Below the pieces are notes generated by a model. It searched no databases and had not been told where the DNA came from. It worked only from the letters and a program-made list of their open reading frames with translations. Positions 55,915 through 64,000 of a DNA stretch of 64,000 nucleotides are shown here, piece after piece; position 1 is the stretch's first letter, and every line of letters begins with the position of its first letter. The DNA is from Microglena sp. YARC. Lineage: Eukaryota; Chlorophyta; Chlorophyceae; Chlamydomonadales; Chlamydomonadaceae. The position numbers were made by a program, and so were the translations under genes. The stretch is from NCBI GenBank assembly GCA_022414725.1, contig CM039462.1, positions 42,868,060-42,932,059 on the forward strand. The letters run 5' to 3'.

Positions 55915-56030
55915 ATTACAGTCCAGGGGTAGGCCAAATATGCTAAAGGAACTTGCCCAACGGTATAGAAAGGGCTTAAAAAGAAAACGTTCTGATTAAT
56001 TGAACCCCAAACAATTGAACCGCGAACAAT
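55915..56030 (-). repeat. Dispersed repeat DR1 (reverse, long copy)
   Basis: ACAGTCCAGGGGTAGGCCAA, GGAACTTGCCCAAC, GGGCTTAAAAAGAAAAC, GATTAATTGAACCCCAAACA: a near full-length copy of about 110 bp. Confidence 0.75.
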
Positions 56031-56256
56031 CTGAATGGAATTTGATTGGACTAAGACCCCCCCTGCTATGGCATCAGTAACGACAATCTGTCCACTGCCT
56101 CATTATTGATATGTTGGAATAACACCAGATGGTGTCCAGCCTCCGGTCAACAATGAGATTAGGTTACGGGCTTAGGAATGCGGCTACATCCATGTACACA
56201 TGTACGTGGACACGCCACTGTCTGTGAGACTGACCTACCAGTCATCTAACTCTGAC

Positions 56257-56430
56257 AGGCTACTCGTAGTAGCTTCTAGCAGCTCCTTTCCCCCCCGCCC
56301 TTAGGCCAAACCTGAAGCTAGATTGTGTGTCTCCAAGCTGACGAGATGGGCATTCCTATGCAGCTGAGAGCAATGGGCTTGATCTAGTGGCTGGCTAATG
56401 GAGCTGGCCGGAAGTTGCCATGCGTTTGTA
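56257..56430 (+). mobile_element. MITE family M, copy 10 (divergent subtype)
   Basis: Starts GGCTACTCGTAGTAGCTTCT, AGCAGCTCC and ends GGAGCTGGCCGGAAGTTGCC; the interior matches copy 7. Confidence 0.7.
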
Positions 56431-56734
56431 GCTGAAATCATGTGTAGTGTAGATGTATTTATAGTGTGTTCTTGTTTTGTATTCTATATCTACATGTGTG
56501 TCTTTGTCTCTTTGACTGTCTGCATATCTGATCCCATTTATGAGATAGTCTGGTATCAGCTGAGTGGCTTTCTAATGATTTGGGCCTAATTTCAGGCAAC
56601 GTTTCCGAATTCGAAAACATTGACCCAAACCTGAGAAAACGATGGCCAAATTCTCAAATAAACATTAAAAGCGAGCAAAAAACCAGTAATCGTGCCTAAA
56701 GCAATCACTGTGAGGGGCAGTTTGACGTTGGGAG

Positions 56735-57120
56735 CATTCATGGATGTGTATGTTGTACTTCCTGCTGTTTTCATTTTTTTATTTTTTTATTTTGATCCTT
56801 GAGTAGGACCTCATGGATGCGTGTTTGTTGTACTTCCTGTTGTTTTTATTTTCATTTTCGATTTTTGATCCTGGAGAAGGACCACATGGATGTGTATGTT
56901 GTACGTCCTGCTGTTTTGATTTTTGATTTTTGATCCTGGAGGACCACATGGATGTGTATGTTGTACCTCCTGCTCTTTTGATTTTTGATTTTCGATTTTC
57001 GATCCTGGAGGGGAACCACATGCATGTATGTGTATGTTGTACGTCCTGCTGTTTTGAGTTTTGATTTTTGATCCTGGAGGATAACCACATGGATTAGTAT
57101 GTTGTACTTCCTGCTGTTCA
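56735..57120 (+). repeat. Tandem repeat of about 60 bp, 6 copies
   Basis: CATGGATGTGTATGTTGTAC, CTGCTGTTTTGATTTTTGAT and CCTGGAGAAGGACCA recur six times with small indels. Confidence 0.9.
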
Positions 57121-57139
57121 TTTACTTGCAGGATATTAC

Positions 57140-57312
57140 GTAGTACTGGGTACTTCCAAGCGCGCGCTTTTGCGCGCTGGCTTTTTGAGCCCCACTGCAC
57201 GTTTCGCTCGGTTTTTTGCAACCCCCTGTTTGCGCTTTTTGCACTACAAAGCGCAGTTTTTTTTCTTTCAAGTGCACCAAAGCGCTGGCCAATTTGGCCG
57301 ATGGAAGTACCC
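57140..57312 (+). repeat. Dispersed repeat DR4
   Basis: Same word order as 15130-15340 (CACTGCACGTTTCGCTCGGT, AACCCCCTGTTTGCG, CACTACAAAGCGC, GGCCAATTTGG). Confidence 0.65.
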
Positions 57313-57319
57313 TGACATA

Positions 57320-57425
57320 GTTTAGTAATGAGAACGCCTGGTCAAGCATGGTATTATGGCAGGAGGGAATGGTCCTCTACTTCACCTGGACAAATCTACC
57401 ATGGCGGTTAATAGCGACCATGGCA
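57320..57425 (-). mobile_element. SINE body fragment, copy 3
   Basis: The minus strand reads AACCGCCATGGTAGATTTGT, CCAGGTGAAGTAGAGGACC and ends AGGCGTTCTCATTA, matching the body of SINE copies 1 and 2. No A/B box head was recognised. Confidence 0.6.
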
Positions 57426-57564
57426 GGTAGGTGCTGTGTGTTCAACGTGTTTTCCTACAAATGTGCTAAGTGTTGTATATATGTGACATGTCTATATAAG
57501 GACCGGTAGTAAAACACTCTGTTTCTGCATGAATGCACTCAGTTTATGCTTAGGGGGAGAAAAT

Positions 57565-57642
57565 ATAACGCCTGAGGGGTGTGGTGTTAAGGGGACCCTC
57601 CCATACAACGCAGCTGGAGAAAGTCACCATGGCAGACATAGT
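57565..57642 (-). mobile_element. SINE body fragment, copy 4
   Basis: The minus strand reads CCATGGTGACTTTCTCCAGC and CCCCTTAACACCACACCCCT, CAGGCGT, the body tail of the SINE. Confidence 0.55.
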
Positions 57643-57969
57643 AAGTGTCACCCTCCAGGCAGGAGGGACTCCTTCATGCGACGTGTGGCAAGAATGCTGG
57701 TACAGGAGGCGATAGATTCTCTGTGCTACTTAGAGATGAGTTTGTCTACGTGTTCGCGACTGAGCTTAGGGGGGGTGGATTGTTATAGTACGACTTTTAT
57801 GTCGTGAGTGGCCAAGTGCGCTCTCGGTCCTCACAGGACTCTGTACCACCAGCCCGGCAGTAGTGAAGCCGGCTGCCCCTGTGTGCACTACAGTTGCAGT
57901 ACTGGTTGTACTGCCACTGCCATCTCTCTTCTACCTCGCAAGTCCTTGTTGCGACTATCTTTATATCTT

Positions 57970-58172
57970 TCTGTAATGATAACGCCTGGTGGGGCGTGGT
58001 GTTAAGGGAGCCCGTCGTACGTGGGTGGGGAGCGGTCTCCTACCTCAACTGGACAAGCTACCATCGCGGTTGACGGCGACTCGCAACGCCAAGAGGGATC
58101 GAAGGGGGAGTCGAACCCCCAACTCTTCATCCTCAAGCGATCTGGTCTACCACTAGACCATTGTATATCACT
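57970..58172 (-). mobile_element. tRNA-derived SINE, copy 2 (near full length)
   Basis: On the minus strand the head carries A box TGGTCTAGTGG (58150-58160) and B box GGTTCGACTCC (58107-58117) inside a perfect 5-bp T-arm (GGGGG/CCCCC). The body follows: GTCAACCGCGATGGTAGCTT, GTCCAGTTGAGGTAGGAG, GGGCTCCCTTAACACCACGC, CCCACCAGGCG and the end TTATCATTA. The D- and T-arms pair but the acceptor and anticodon stems do not, so this is a SINE head rather than a working tRNA. Confidence 0.7.
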
Positions 58173-59130
58173 GAAAGGGGCTATCTCTGTGTAAAATATT
58201 GACCTACGAGTACGGCAGTCCCTGCGTTCACTATGGAACGGATACGCAAGTGCCGTATATGGCCCATGTATTGCAAGCAGAGGTATTTGTGTCTGACTAG
58301 GATTACAATGTCATGTTAAAAAAATGCACAGGCCAAGGCAAGGTTGATCCAAGGCGAGCCCAAGCCACAACTTCTGTGGCGGACTTCTAACAATATATTC
58401 AGGAGTTCAGGACATGGTCAGATCCCATTCATCTAGCCGCTCGTGAGCCTGCCTCAGTCCTGCTGCAGGACCGAGGTAGGCTCCTGCTGGTGGCGCGTGA
58501 GAGAGATAGACCATCAAACAGGCAGAGTTATTGAGTGGCTGGCAGACAGGAACAACCCTCACCTGGCCAGAACGGGGCCAGGACCCATAACCCTTCCCTC
58601 TCATCTGGCGTGTTTGAACCAGTCACGTGATCGTCCGACTCAGCCAACGTCTACGATTCCCCTTCTTGCCAAGACGACGATCTCTGGGTCGATCTGCCCG
58701 CGTGCCAGGATTGGATTGGATGGCTACGTGCTTTTTCAGACAACTCTGGGCTGTTATCAAATTTGACAGTTGTGTGCCGCACTCCTGTCTCAGCTTTGTT
58801 TTGCTCAGTTCATGTAACGCATTCCTAGCTGTAACTCTGGGCTGGGCTCAAGTCCAAGTTCCCCCGTGCGAAACCAGGGGGGCATTCTAAGCGGATTAAC
58901 CAACTAGATCTGCCCACCTGCCAGTTCCCGCCAACCAACAAAACGCCACTCTCGCAATCGTTACCCTTCCTGCATTGCATTTTGATCGCCCAACTCAGCA
59001 AGATTCCGAGCTGCGAACGTAATTGCACCGTGCCTCACCTGGCCACCTCGGTCGAAAGCATCGCAAATCCGCAACATCCCAACATCCGCTGGATCGCGCC
59101 GTGGGTACGTGCCGATGGGCGGGGCTGTCT
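58172..59130. other. No gene recognised
   Basis: Unique-looking sequence. A short inverted repeat lies around 58448-58480 (GCCTGCCTCAGTCCTGCTGC, GGACCGAGGTAGGC). No convincing reading frame. Confidence 0.5.
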
Positions 59131-59135
59131 ACATG

Positions 59136-59195
59136 TTACAGTCCAGGGGGTAGGCCACGAGGTTGAATGGACTTGCCGATCCTCAAATAATCAAC
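59136..59195 (-). repeat. Dispersed repeat DR1 (reverse)
   Basis: GTTACAGTCCAGGGGGTAGG, GGACTTGCCGATCC and TCAAATAATCAA. Confidence 0.65.
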
Positions 59196-59244
59196 ATAGT
59201 TGTAGACTGTCCTGAGGGGCTATTACATTACACTATTGTCATAG

Positions 59245-59371
59245 ATGGCCCAAGGCCAAGGCCAAGGCCATATATGACCCCTCTGTCAAGGCCCAAGGCC
59301 ATAGATGACCCAAGACAAGCCCGCTCCACAACATCCGTGTGTATGTGTGTGTGTTTGTGTGTCTGTTTGTT

Positions 59372-59419
<48 letters not shown>

Positions 59420-59425
59420 GGGGTC
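59245..59425 (+). repeat. CCAAGG repeat, (GT)n and poly(G)
   Basis: GGCCCAAGGCCAAGGCCAAGG with a second copy lies at 59246-59310, then (GT)n at 59336-59402 running directly into a poly(G) run of about 21. Confidence 0.9.
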
Positions 59426-59582
59426 TTCCAACCATCCTCAAACACAAAGGGTACAATATCTGGGACCTGGGAAAGTCAATGAACTGTCTACACTCATGCA
59501 ATTGCTTTGAGCACTCCAGAATAGTTGTGTTCATGCTAGTCAACACTTGCACGAGGTCAGTATGCAATTTGCAGGTCATACT

Positions 59583-59775
59583 TTTTATTTTCATCTACGA
59601 GCAGCAGTTTCTAGACAGCTCCTTGAGCCAGCCACTGGGCTAAGCCCCAAGATTTTTACAGCTCTTGACAGTGGATTCTGTCAGCTTTCAGACACACTTG
59701 GTTGCATTAGCTTTGGCTGAATAGCCAGTTAGGGGAGCTGCCTAGAAGCTGCTGCTTTTAGCTGAAAAGCAAAAG
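59583..59775 (+). mobile_element. MITE family M, copy 11
   Basis: Starts TTTCATCTACGAGCAGCAGT, TTCTAGACAGCTCC and ends GGAGCTGCCTAGAAGCTGCT, GCTTTTAGCTGAAAAG. The interior GAGCCAGCCACTGGGCTAAG is canonical. GCACGAGGTCAGTATG/GCACGAGGTCAGAATG flanks both sides (59551 and 59781), again a duplicated flank of about 25 bp. Confidence 0.8.
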
Positions 59776-59811
59776 GCTTGCACGAGGTCAGAATGTAATC
59801 TGCAGGTGTTG

Positions 59812-59935
59812 TGGATTGTTTGGGGTTCAGTTCATCAGTGCTTTTTCTATTGAGACCTTCCTTATTCCAAGGTTGGGCAAGTACACCCCCTTTAGCCTAT
59901 TTGGCTACCCCCTGGACCGTACGAAACAAACACAT
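59812..59935 (+). repeat. Dispersed repeat DR1 (full-length form)
   Basis: GTTTGGGGTTCAGTTCATCA, GTGCTTTTTC, GGTTGGGCAAGT, TTTAGCCTATTTGGCTACCC and CCTGGACCGTA give the complete order of DR1 words, about 120 bp. Confidence 0.8.
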
Positions 59936-60174
59936 GGTGCCTAGATCCCCCTGGACTGCTTCATACATACATGGTAGGGTCCCCTGCAGTCCTCTGGTGG
60001 TAGTAGCACCAAATAGGTTGGCATGGGCCGACCAACCAGGTCAGTATGTAATTTGCTTTGTGCACTCAAGATTAACACATCAGTAACTTCTATACAATAA
60101 TTATAAATTAATTATTTATAATGCAACACTCTCTCAAATATAATGTAAAAAGCTTAGATTTATATGCATCATAT

Positions 60175-60400
60175 TAAGGGGGAGTGTTGATAAGTGCTCT
60201 ATCCAATGCCCTTTTTTGAATTTGAATTTGTAAACCATATTTAGAGTGAGTGTTTAGGAGTGCTTTATCCAATGCCCTTTTTTGAATTTGAAATTGTAAA
60301 CCATATTTAGAGTGAGCGTTTAGGAGTGCTTTATCTAATGCCCTTTTTTGAATTTGAATTTGTAAACCATATTTAGAGAGAGTCTTTATAAGTGCGAAGG
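60175..60400 (+). repeat. Tandem repeat of about 68 bp, 3-4 copies
   Basis: GAGTGTTTAGGAGTGCTTTA, TCCAATGCCCTTTTTTGAAT, TTGTAAACCATATTTAGAG. Confidence 0.9.
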
Positions 60401-60427
60401 TAAATTCAACCTACTACCCCTCTATTA

Positions 60428-60600
60428 GTGGTTACCCCCAGTGTAAACAAACAGGCTGCCCCCCTCAATCTCATGCCTCGTACTAAGGCGTACTAAGTAC
60501 TTATCTACTACCCATTTATTGGTGGTTGCCCCCAGTGTAAGCAAACGGGGTGCCCCCCTCAACCTCACGCCTCGTACTAAGGCGTACTTTTTACTTATCA
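60428..60600 (+). repeat. Dispersed repeat DR2, tandem pair
   Basis: Two DR2 units about 93 bp apart (GTGTAAACAAACAGGCTGCC and GTGTAAGCAAACGGGGTGCC), each ending with CGTACTAAGGCGTACT. Confidence 0.8.
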
Positions 60601-60649
60601 ACTACCCCTCTACCCCTCCCCAATCTGCTCAGAGCTCCCCTGGACTCTT

Positions 60650-61033
60650 CAACAGCCAGCTAGCACAATAGGCAGGCCAGAAGCAGTACTCACCCATGTG
60701 TGGCCATGTACTGCTGATTCTGGGGGTGGTGCTTGCACTGGCTGCCGCGAGTGAGGCATGTGTGTACAAATACGGGACATCCCCTGGTAGTGAGGTACAA
60801 AGAAGTACATGAACTGCTGATTCTGTTTGAGTGGTAGTGGTGGTGGTGGTGGTATGTGTGTGTGTGTGTGTGGAGGGGTGGGGGGGTGCTTGCACTGGCC
60901 GCCACGTGTGAGGCATGTGTGTTCAAGTACGGGACATCCCCTGATAGTGAGGTGCGAAGATGTACATGAACTTCTGATTCTGTGTGTGCGTGCGTGCGTG
61001 TGCATGTGTGTGCGCATGTGTATTTGTGTGTGT

Positions 61034-61064
<31 letters not shown>

Positions 61065-61400
61065 GCTTGCACTAGCTGCCACGAGTGAGGCATGCGTGCA
61101 CAGGTACGGGACATCCCCTGATAGTGAGGTACGAATGAGTAAATGTACTGCTCAACGTGTGTGTATACGTACGGGATATCCCCTGATAGTGAGGTACGAA
61201 TGAGTAAATGTACTGCCCAGCGTGCGTGTATGTGTACGGTACATCCCCTGATAGTGAGGTACGAATGAGTACATGTACTGCCCAGCGTGCATGTATATGT
61301 ACGGTACATCCCCTGATAGTGAGGTACGAATGAGTACATGTACTGCCCAGCGTGCGTGTATATGTACAGTACATCCCCTGATAGTGAGGAGCAAATGAGT
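60650..61400 (-). repeat. Exon-edge-like array on the minus strand, about 9 copies
   Basis: On the minus strand each unit holds GTACCTCACTATCAGGGGAT, preceded by CAGTACATGTACTCATTC. The fuller units (60711-60800, 60815-60960, 60970-61110) also contain CAGAATCAGCAGTTCATGTA and CACATGCCTCACTCGCGGCA. They can be read as QFMYFFVPHYQG. I infer a minus-strand exon edge amplified with (GT)n and poly(G) spacers, but no complete gene is visible. Confidence 0.75.
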
Positions 61401-61429
61401 ATACATATATAAAGTCCATGGCTATTACC

Positions 61430-61700
61430 CAGTCAATGATCAGACAGGTCTGAGGTTCGAGCCCTGGCCAGGCTCACAAAATCTCAGATTTGCCGCCTTC
61501 GAGGAGGTAGAGAACTTCCCTCCGTGCTGTAGCGCGGTAATCCAAGCTCAGGCGCAGAGAGTCTGCGAAACCAAATAAACCCAACATGGTAGCTATTCTC
61601 AAGTATGTGCATAAGCATGCAAATGGAAGGGTTCCCTCAATCTCATGCCGCCTGCCGACACCGATTCCCAAATGATCCGCCAGATAGGTTAAAGAGCCTT
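61430..61700 (+). repeat. Dispersed repeat DR5
   Basis: It contains a B-box-like GAGGTTCGAGCCCTG at 61453-61467 and the segment shared with 55665-55835. It may be a second tRNA-derived family; no A box was confirmed. Confidence 0.45.
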
Positions 61701-61717
61701 GCCAAACCTTACATGTC

Positions 61718-62042
61718 AAAACCACTACCACCACCACTACCACTACCACCACTACCACCACCTCGACCACTACCACTACCACAACCACGACCACCAAGAA
61801 CAACACCACTACCACCACCACTACCACCACCACCACCACTACCACTACCACCACCACTACTATCACCACAACCACCACCACTACCACCACCACTTCCACC
61901 ACCACTACCACCACTACCACCACCACTTCCACTACCACCACCACTATCACCACTACCACTGCCACTGCCACTACCACTACCACTACCACTACCACTACCA
62001 CTACCACTACCACTACCACTACCACTACCACTACCACTACCA
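61718..62042 (+). repeat. (CCACTA)n / (CCACCA)n microsatellite
   Basis: About 320 bp of CCACTACCA words, ending in a pure (CACTAC)n run of about 75 bp. Long poly-Val/Pro/His frames are artefacts. Confidence 0.95.
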
Positions 62043-62094
62043 ATTGTAGAATTAAATGATCACTGTAGCACGAACTCAGGGCCCCCATCGGTAA

Positions 62095-62210
62095 AGCGAT
62101 TGTTTTGGGTTCAGCTCATACGTGCTTTTTATTTTTAAGCCCTTCCTATCTCGGTTGGGCAAGTCTTTTAGCCTAGTTGGCCTACCCGTGGGCTGTAACA
62201 TACATACTAC
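62095..62210 (+). repeat. Dispersed repeat DR1
   Basis: TTTTGGGTTCAGCTCATACG, CGGTTGGGCAAGTC, TTTTAGCCTAGTTGGCCTAC and GGGCTGTAACATACATAC. Confidence 0.75.
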
Positions 62211-62327
62211 ATACTACCACTACCACCAACAACAACAACAACAACTGATTACCCCCCCCACCACCCCCCTCCCCCCCCTCGCCCCTCGCCCCCTGCCCCG
62301 ATTATGAACCTGTTGCCCACAAAACAG

Positions 62328-62459
62328 GCCCCTCCGTCAGTGGAACGAGTTGGGACTACAAGGTGATGGGGGATGATTGGAGTGGAGTGGATGGCCACAA
62401 CAAGTCGTGGTCATGTATGAGTGGGCTGCACCAGAGTCCCATTGACCTCCCTGTATCTG
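62328..62459 (+). CDS. Alpha-carbonic anhydrase, N-terminal exon of the catalytic domain (partial gene)
   Basis: The exon lies between AAAACAG and GTGAGT and starts in phase 2. It reads SVSGTSWDYKVMGDDWSGVD, GHNKSWSCMSGLHQSPIDLP. The pattern W-x-Y, DW, W-x-C, G-x-x-QSPID is the N-terminal signature of alpha-CAs, which interconvert CO2 and bicarbonate with a zinc bound by three His further on (not in this window). The Cys is in place for the usual disulfide. Algal alpha-CAs are periplasmic or lumenal and serve carbon concentration. No signal peptide exon was found upstream. The next exon is probably the unit repeated at 63560-64000, which continues in matching phase (AHMGDPSLVSTWSYTT), a plausible first core strand. 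Confidence 0.75.
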
Positions 62460-62554
62460 GTGAGTGTCACACGCACTTGGGTGTGCAGGTGGGGGTGGGG
62501 TAAGTGGGTGCATTGGTGGGGGTGGGTGGGTGAGTAACTGGGTAGGTGGGTGAT

Positions 62555-63515
62555 TGGGAAGGTGTGGATGGCCACGACCAGTCGTGGTCATGTATGAGTG
62601 GGCTGCACCAGAGTCCCATTGACCTCCCTGTAGACGGCGAGTCTCGCTAAACGTCTGAATCTATTTTTTTCAATTGGTGGGTTGGTGTGAACAAGGATGG
62701 ATGCCCGGCTGCATGGGTGGGTGGGTGTGGGTGAGTGGGTGATTTAAATGGTGTGGATGGCCACAACCAGTCAACTTCATGTATGAGTGGGCTGCACCAG
62801 AGTCCTATCGACCTCCGTGTGTATGCTGAGTGTCACACACACTTGTGTGTGAAGGTGGGGGTGGGGTAGGTGAGTGATAAGGTGGGTGCGTGCATTGGCA
62901 AGTGGGTCGGTAGGTGGGTGCATAAATGGGTAGGTGGGTGTTTTGAATGGTGTGGTTCGCAGCAACCAGTCATAGCCGTGTATGAGAGGGCTGCATCAGA
63001 GACCTGTCGACCTCCCTGTATCTTGTGAGTGTCACTGAACCGTGGGTATGATGGTGGGAGTGCGGTGGGGGGGGTGCATTGGTGGGGGGGTGGTTTGAAT
63101 GGTGTGGATGGCAACAACCAGTCGTGGTAATGCAAGAGCGGGCAGCACCAGAATCATATTGACCTCCCTGTGTCTGGTGAGTGCCACCCACACATGGGTA
63201 TGAAGGTGGGGGTGGGACAGAGAGACTGAGGCAGGGACAGAGGTAGAGACACAGACACAGACACAGACACAGACACAGACACAGAAAGACACAGACACAG
63301 ACACAGACACAGACACAGACACAGACAGAGGCAGAGACAGAGACAGAGTCCCATTGACCTCCCTGTATCTGGTGTGTGTTACCCACACATGGGTGTGATG
63401 GTGGGGGTGGGGGTGGTGGGTGCATTGGTGGGTGGGTGGGAGTGTAACTGGGTAGGTGGGTGATTTGACTGGTGCACATGGCAGCAACCAGCCGTGGTCA
63501 TGTTTGACTCTATAA
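62555..63515 (+). repeat. Donor-side echoes of the carbonic anhydrase exon (5-6 copies)
   Basis: The last 80-90 bp of the exon with its donor recur at 62561-62640, 62751-62826, 62949-63024 and 63101-63176 and in part at 63346-63375 and 63465-63505. Shared words are GGTGTGGATGGCCAC, GGGCTGCACCAGAGTCC and GACCTCCCTGTATCTGGTGA. Some copies keep GTGAGT; copy 1 has GCGAGT and runs into a stop. The spacers are GGTGGGTG repeats and, at 63225-63340, (ACACAG)n. Confidence 0.9.
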
Positions 63516-63539
63516 CCAAGCAAGCTATAAGCAACTCCA

Positions 63540-64000
63540 ACCTATCCGACATGTTGTATGCAGATCACATGGGTGACCCCAGCCTTGTTTCCACATGGTC
63601 CTATACGACCACTTCCACTCTCACACAAGCTATAAGCAACTATAACCAACCAACCCAACCTGCTGCTTGCAGCTCACATTGGGTGACCCCAGCCTTGTTT
63701 CCACATGGTCCTATACGACCACTGCCGCTCTAAAAAAGTCTCAAACAAGCTGTAAGCAACTATAACCAAACAACCCAAGCTGTTGCTTCCAGCTCACATT
63801 GGGTGACCCCAGTCTTGTTTCCACATGGTCCTATACGACCACTGCCACTCTCAAAGAAGTCTCAAACAAGCTATAAGCAAGTATAACCAAACAACCCAAG
63901 CTGTTGCTTGCAGCTCACATGGGTGACCCCAGTATTGTTTCTACATGGTCCTATACGACCACTGCCACTCAAACAAAGTCTCAAACAAGCTATAAGCAAC
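63540..64000 (+). repeat. 120-bp tandem array with splice-acceptor head, 4 copies
   Basis: Each unit has TTGCAGCTCACATGGGTGAC, CCCAGCCTTGTTTCCACATG and GTCCTATACGACCACTGCC, then CAAGCTATAAGCAACTATAA. Heads lie near 63560, 63670, 63790 and 63910. It reads on from the carbonic anhydrase exon in the right phase, so these are likely acceptor-side echoes of its next exon, which should lie just past the window. Confidence 0.85.

Noticed and set aside
58095..58172. A functional tRNA gene on the minus strand
   Set aside because: The A and B boxes and T-arm are good, but the 5' and 3' acceptor strands do not pair and no anticodon stem with U33 can be drawn. The body after it is shared with 47.0 kb, so it is a SINE head.
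61474..62138. Poly-Val, poly-Pro and poly-His frames
   Set aside because: They arise from the (CCACTA)n microsatellite read in different frames.

Overview
This is a nuclear window from a eukaryote with GT-AG introns, most likely a green alga of the chlorophyte/prasinophyte type. Four observations point there. Replication-type core histone genes sit as divergent H2B/H2A and H3/H4 pairs and carry 3' histone stem-loops, which green algae have and land plants lack. A degenerate CCCTAAA (plant-type telomere) tract lies at 3.3-3.6 kb. There is a plastid/bacterial-type histidyl-tRNA synthetase end, an SPX protein and an alpha-carbonic anhydrase. The species cannot be fixed from the sequence; a prasinophyte such as Cymbomonas is only a guess. 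Most of the window is intron or intergenic repeat, a 1000-N gap sits at 28001-29000, and single-base indels are common in the left half.

Layout. 0-0.5 kb: a 38-bp tandem array beside a dispersed repeat. 1.5-8.4 kb (+): 3' end of an ankyrin-repeat protein with a charged coiled-coil tail. 10.6-14.3 kb: a core histone quartet with two bidirectional promoters. 18.1-22.6 kb (+): an unrecognised protein, called gene B here. 23.3-25.3 kb: further arrays. 26.5-28 kb: C/A-rich sequence, then the gap. 29.0-29.6 kb: a possible sterol methyltransferase-like end. 32.6-32.9 kb: a last exon of histidyl-tRNA synthetase. 33.5-35.7 kb (-): a 5'-truncated LINE. 37.3-41.2 kb (+): the best-preserved gene, an SPX-RING protein with two HAD phosphatase domains, the second apparently without its nucleophile. 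41.3-51.4 kb: a field of MITEs with long terminal inverted repeats, a tRNA-derived SINE and a 0.65-kb inverted repeat pair. 51.4-54.0 kb: large minisatellites. 54.0-55.6 kb (+): an ankyrin-RING ubiquitin ligase. 57-61.7 kb: SINEs, MITEs and other repeats. 62.3-64 kb (+): an alpha-carbonic anhydrase with repeated exon edges, running off the window.

The main unexplained signal is a recurring architecture. In four genes (ankyrin/coiled-coil, gene B, alpha-carbonic anhydrase and, weakly, HisRS) the intron carries tandem partial copies of the upstream exon's last 15-90 bp with its 5' splice site, then partial copies of the downstream exon's first 20-60 bp with its 3' splice site. I call these exon-edge echoes. 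Two arrays do the same at the edges of interspersed repeats, so the process may be general tandem amplification at sequence boundaries. The second highlight is the SPX-RING-HAD-HAD protein, which joins a phosphate-signalling sensor, a ubiquitin-ligase module, a phosphatase and an apparent pseudophosphatase in one chain.
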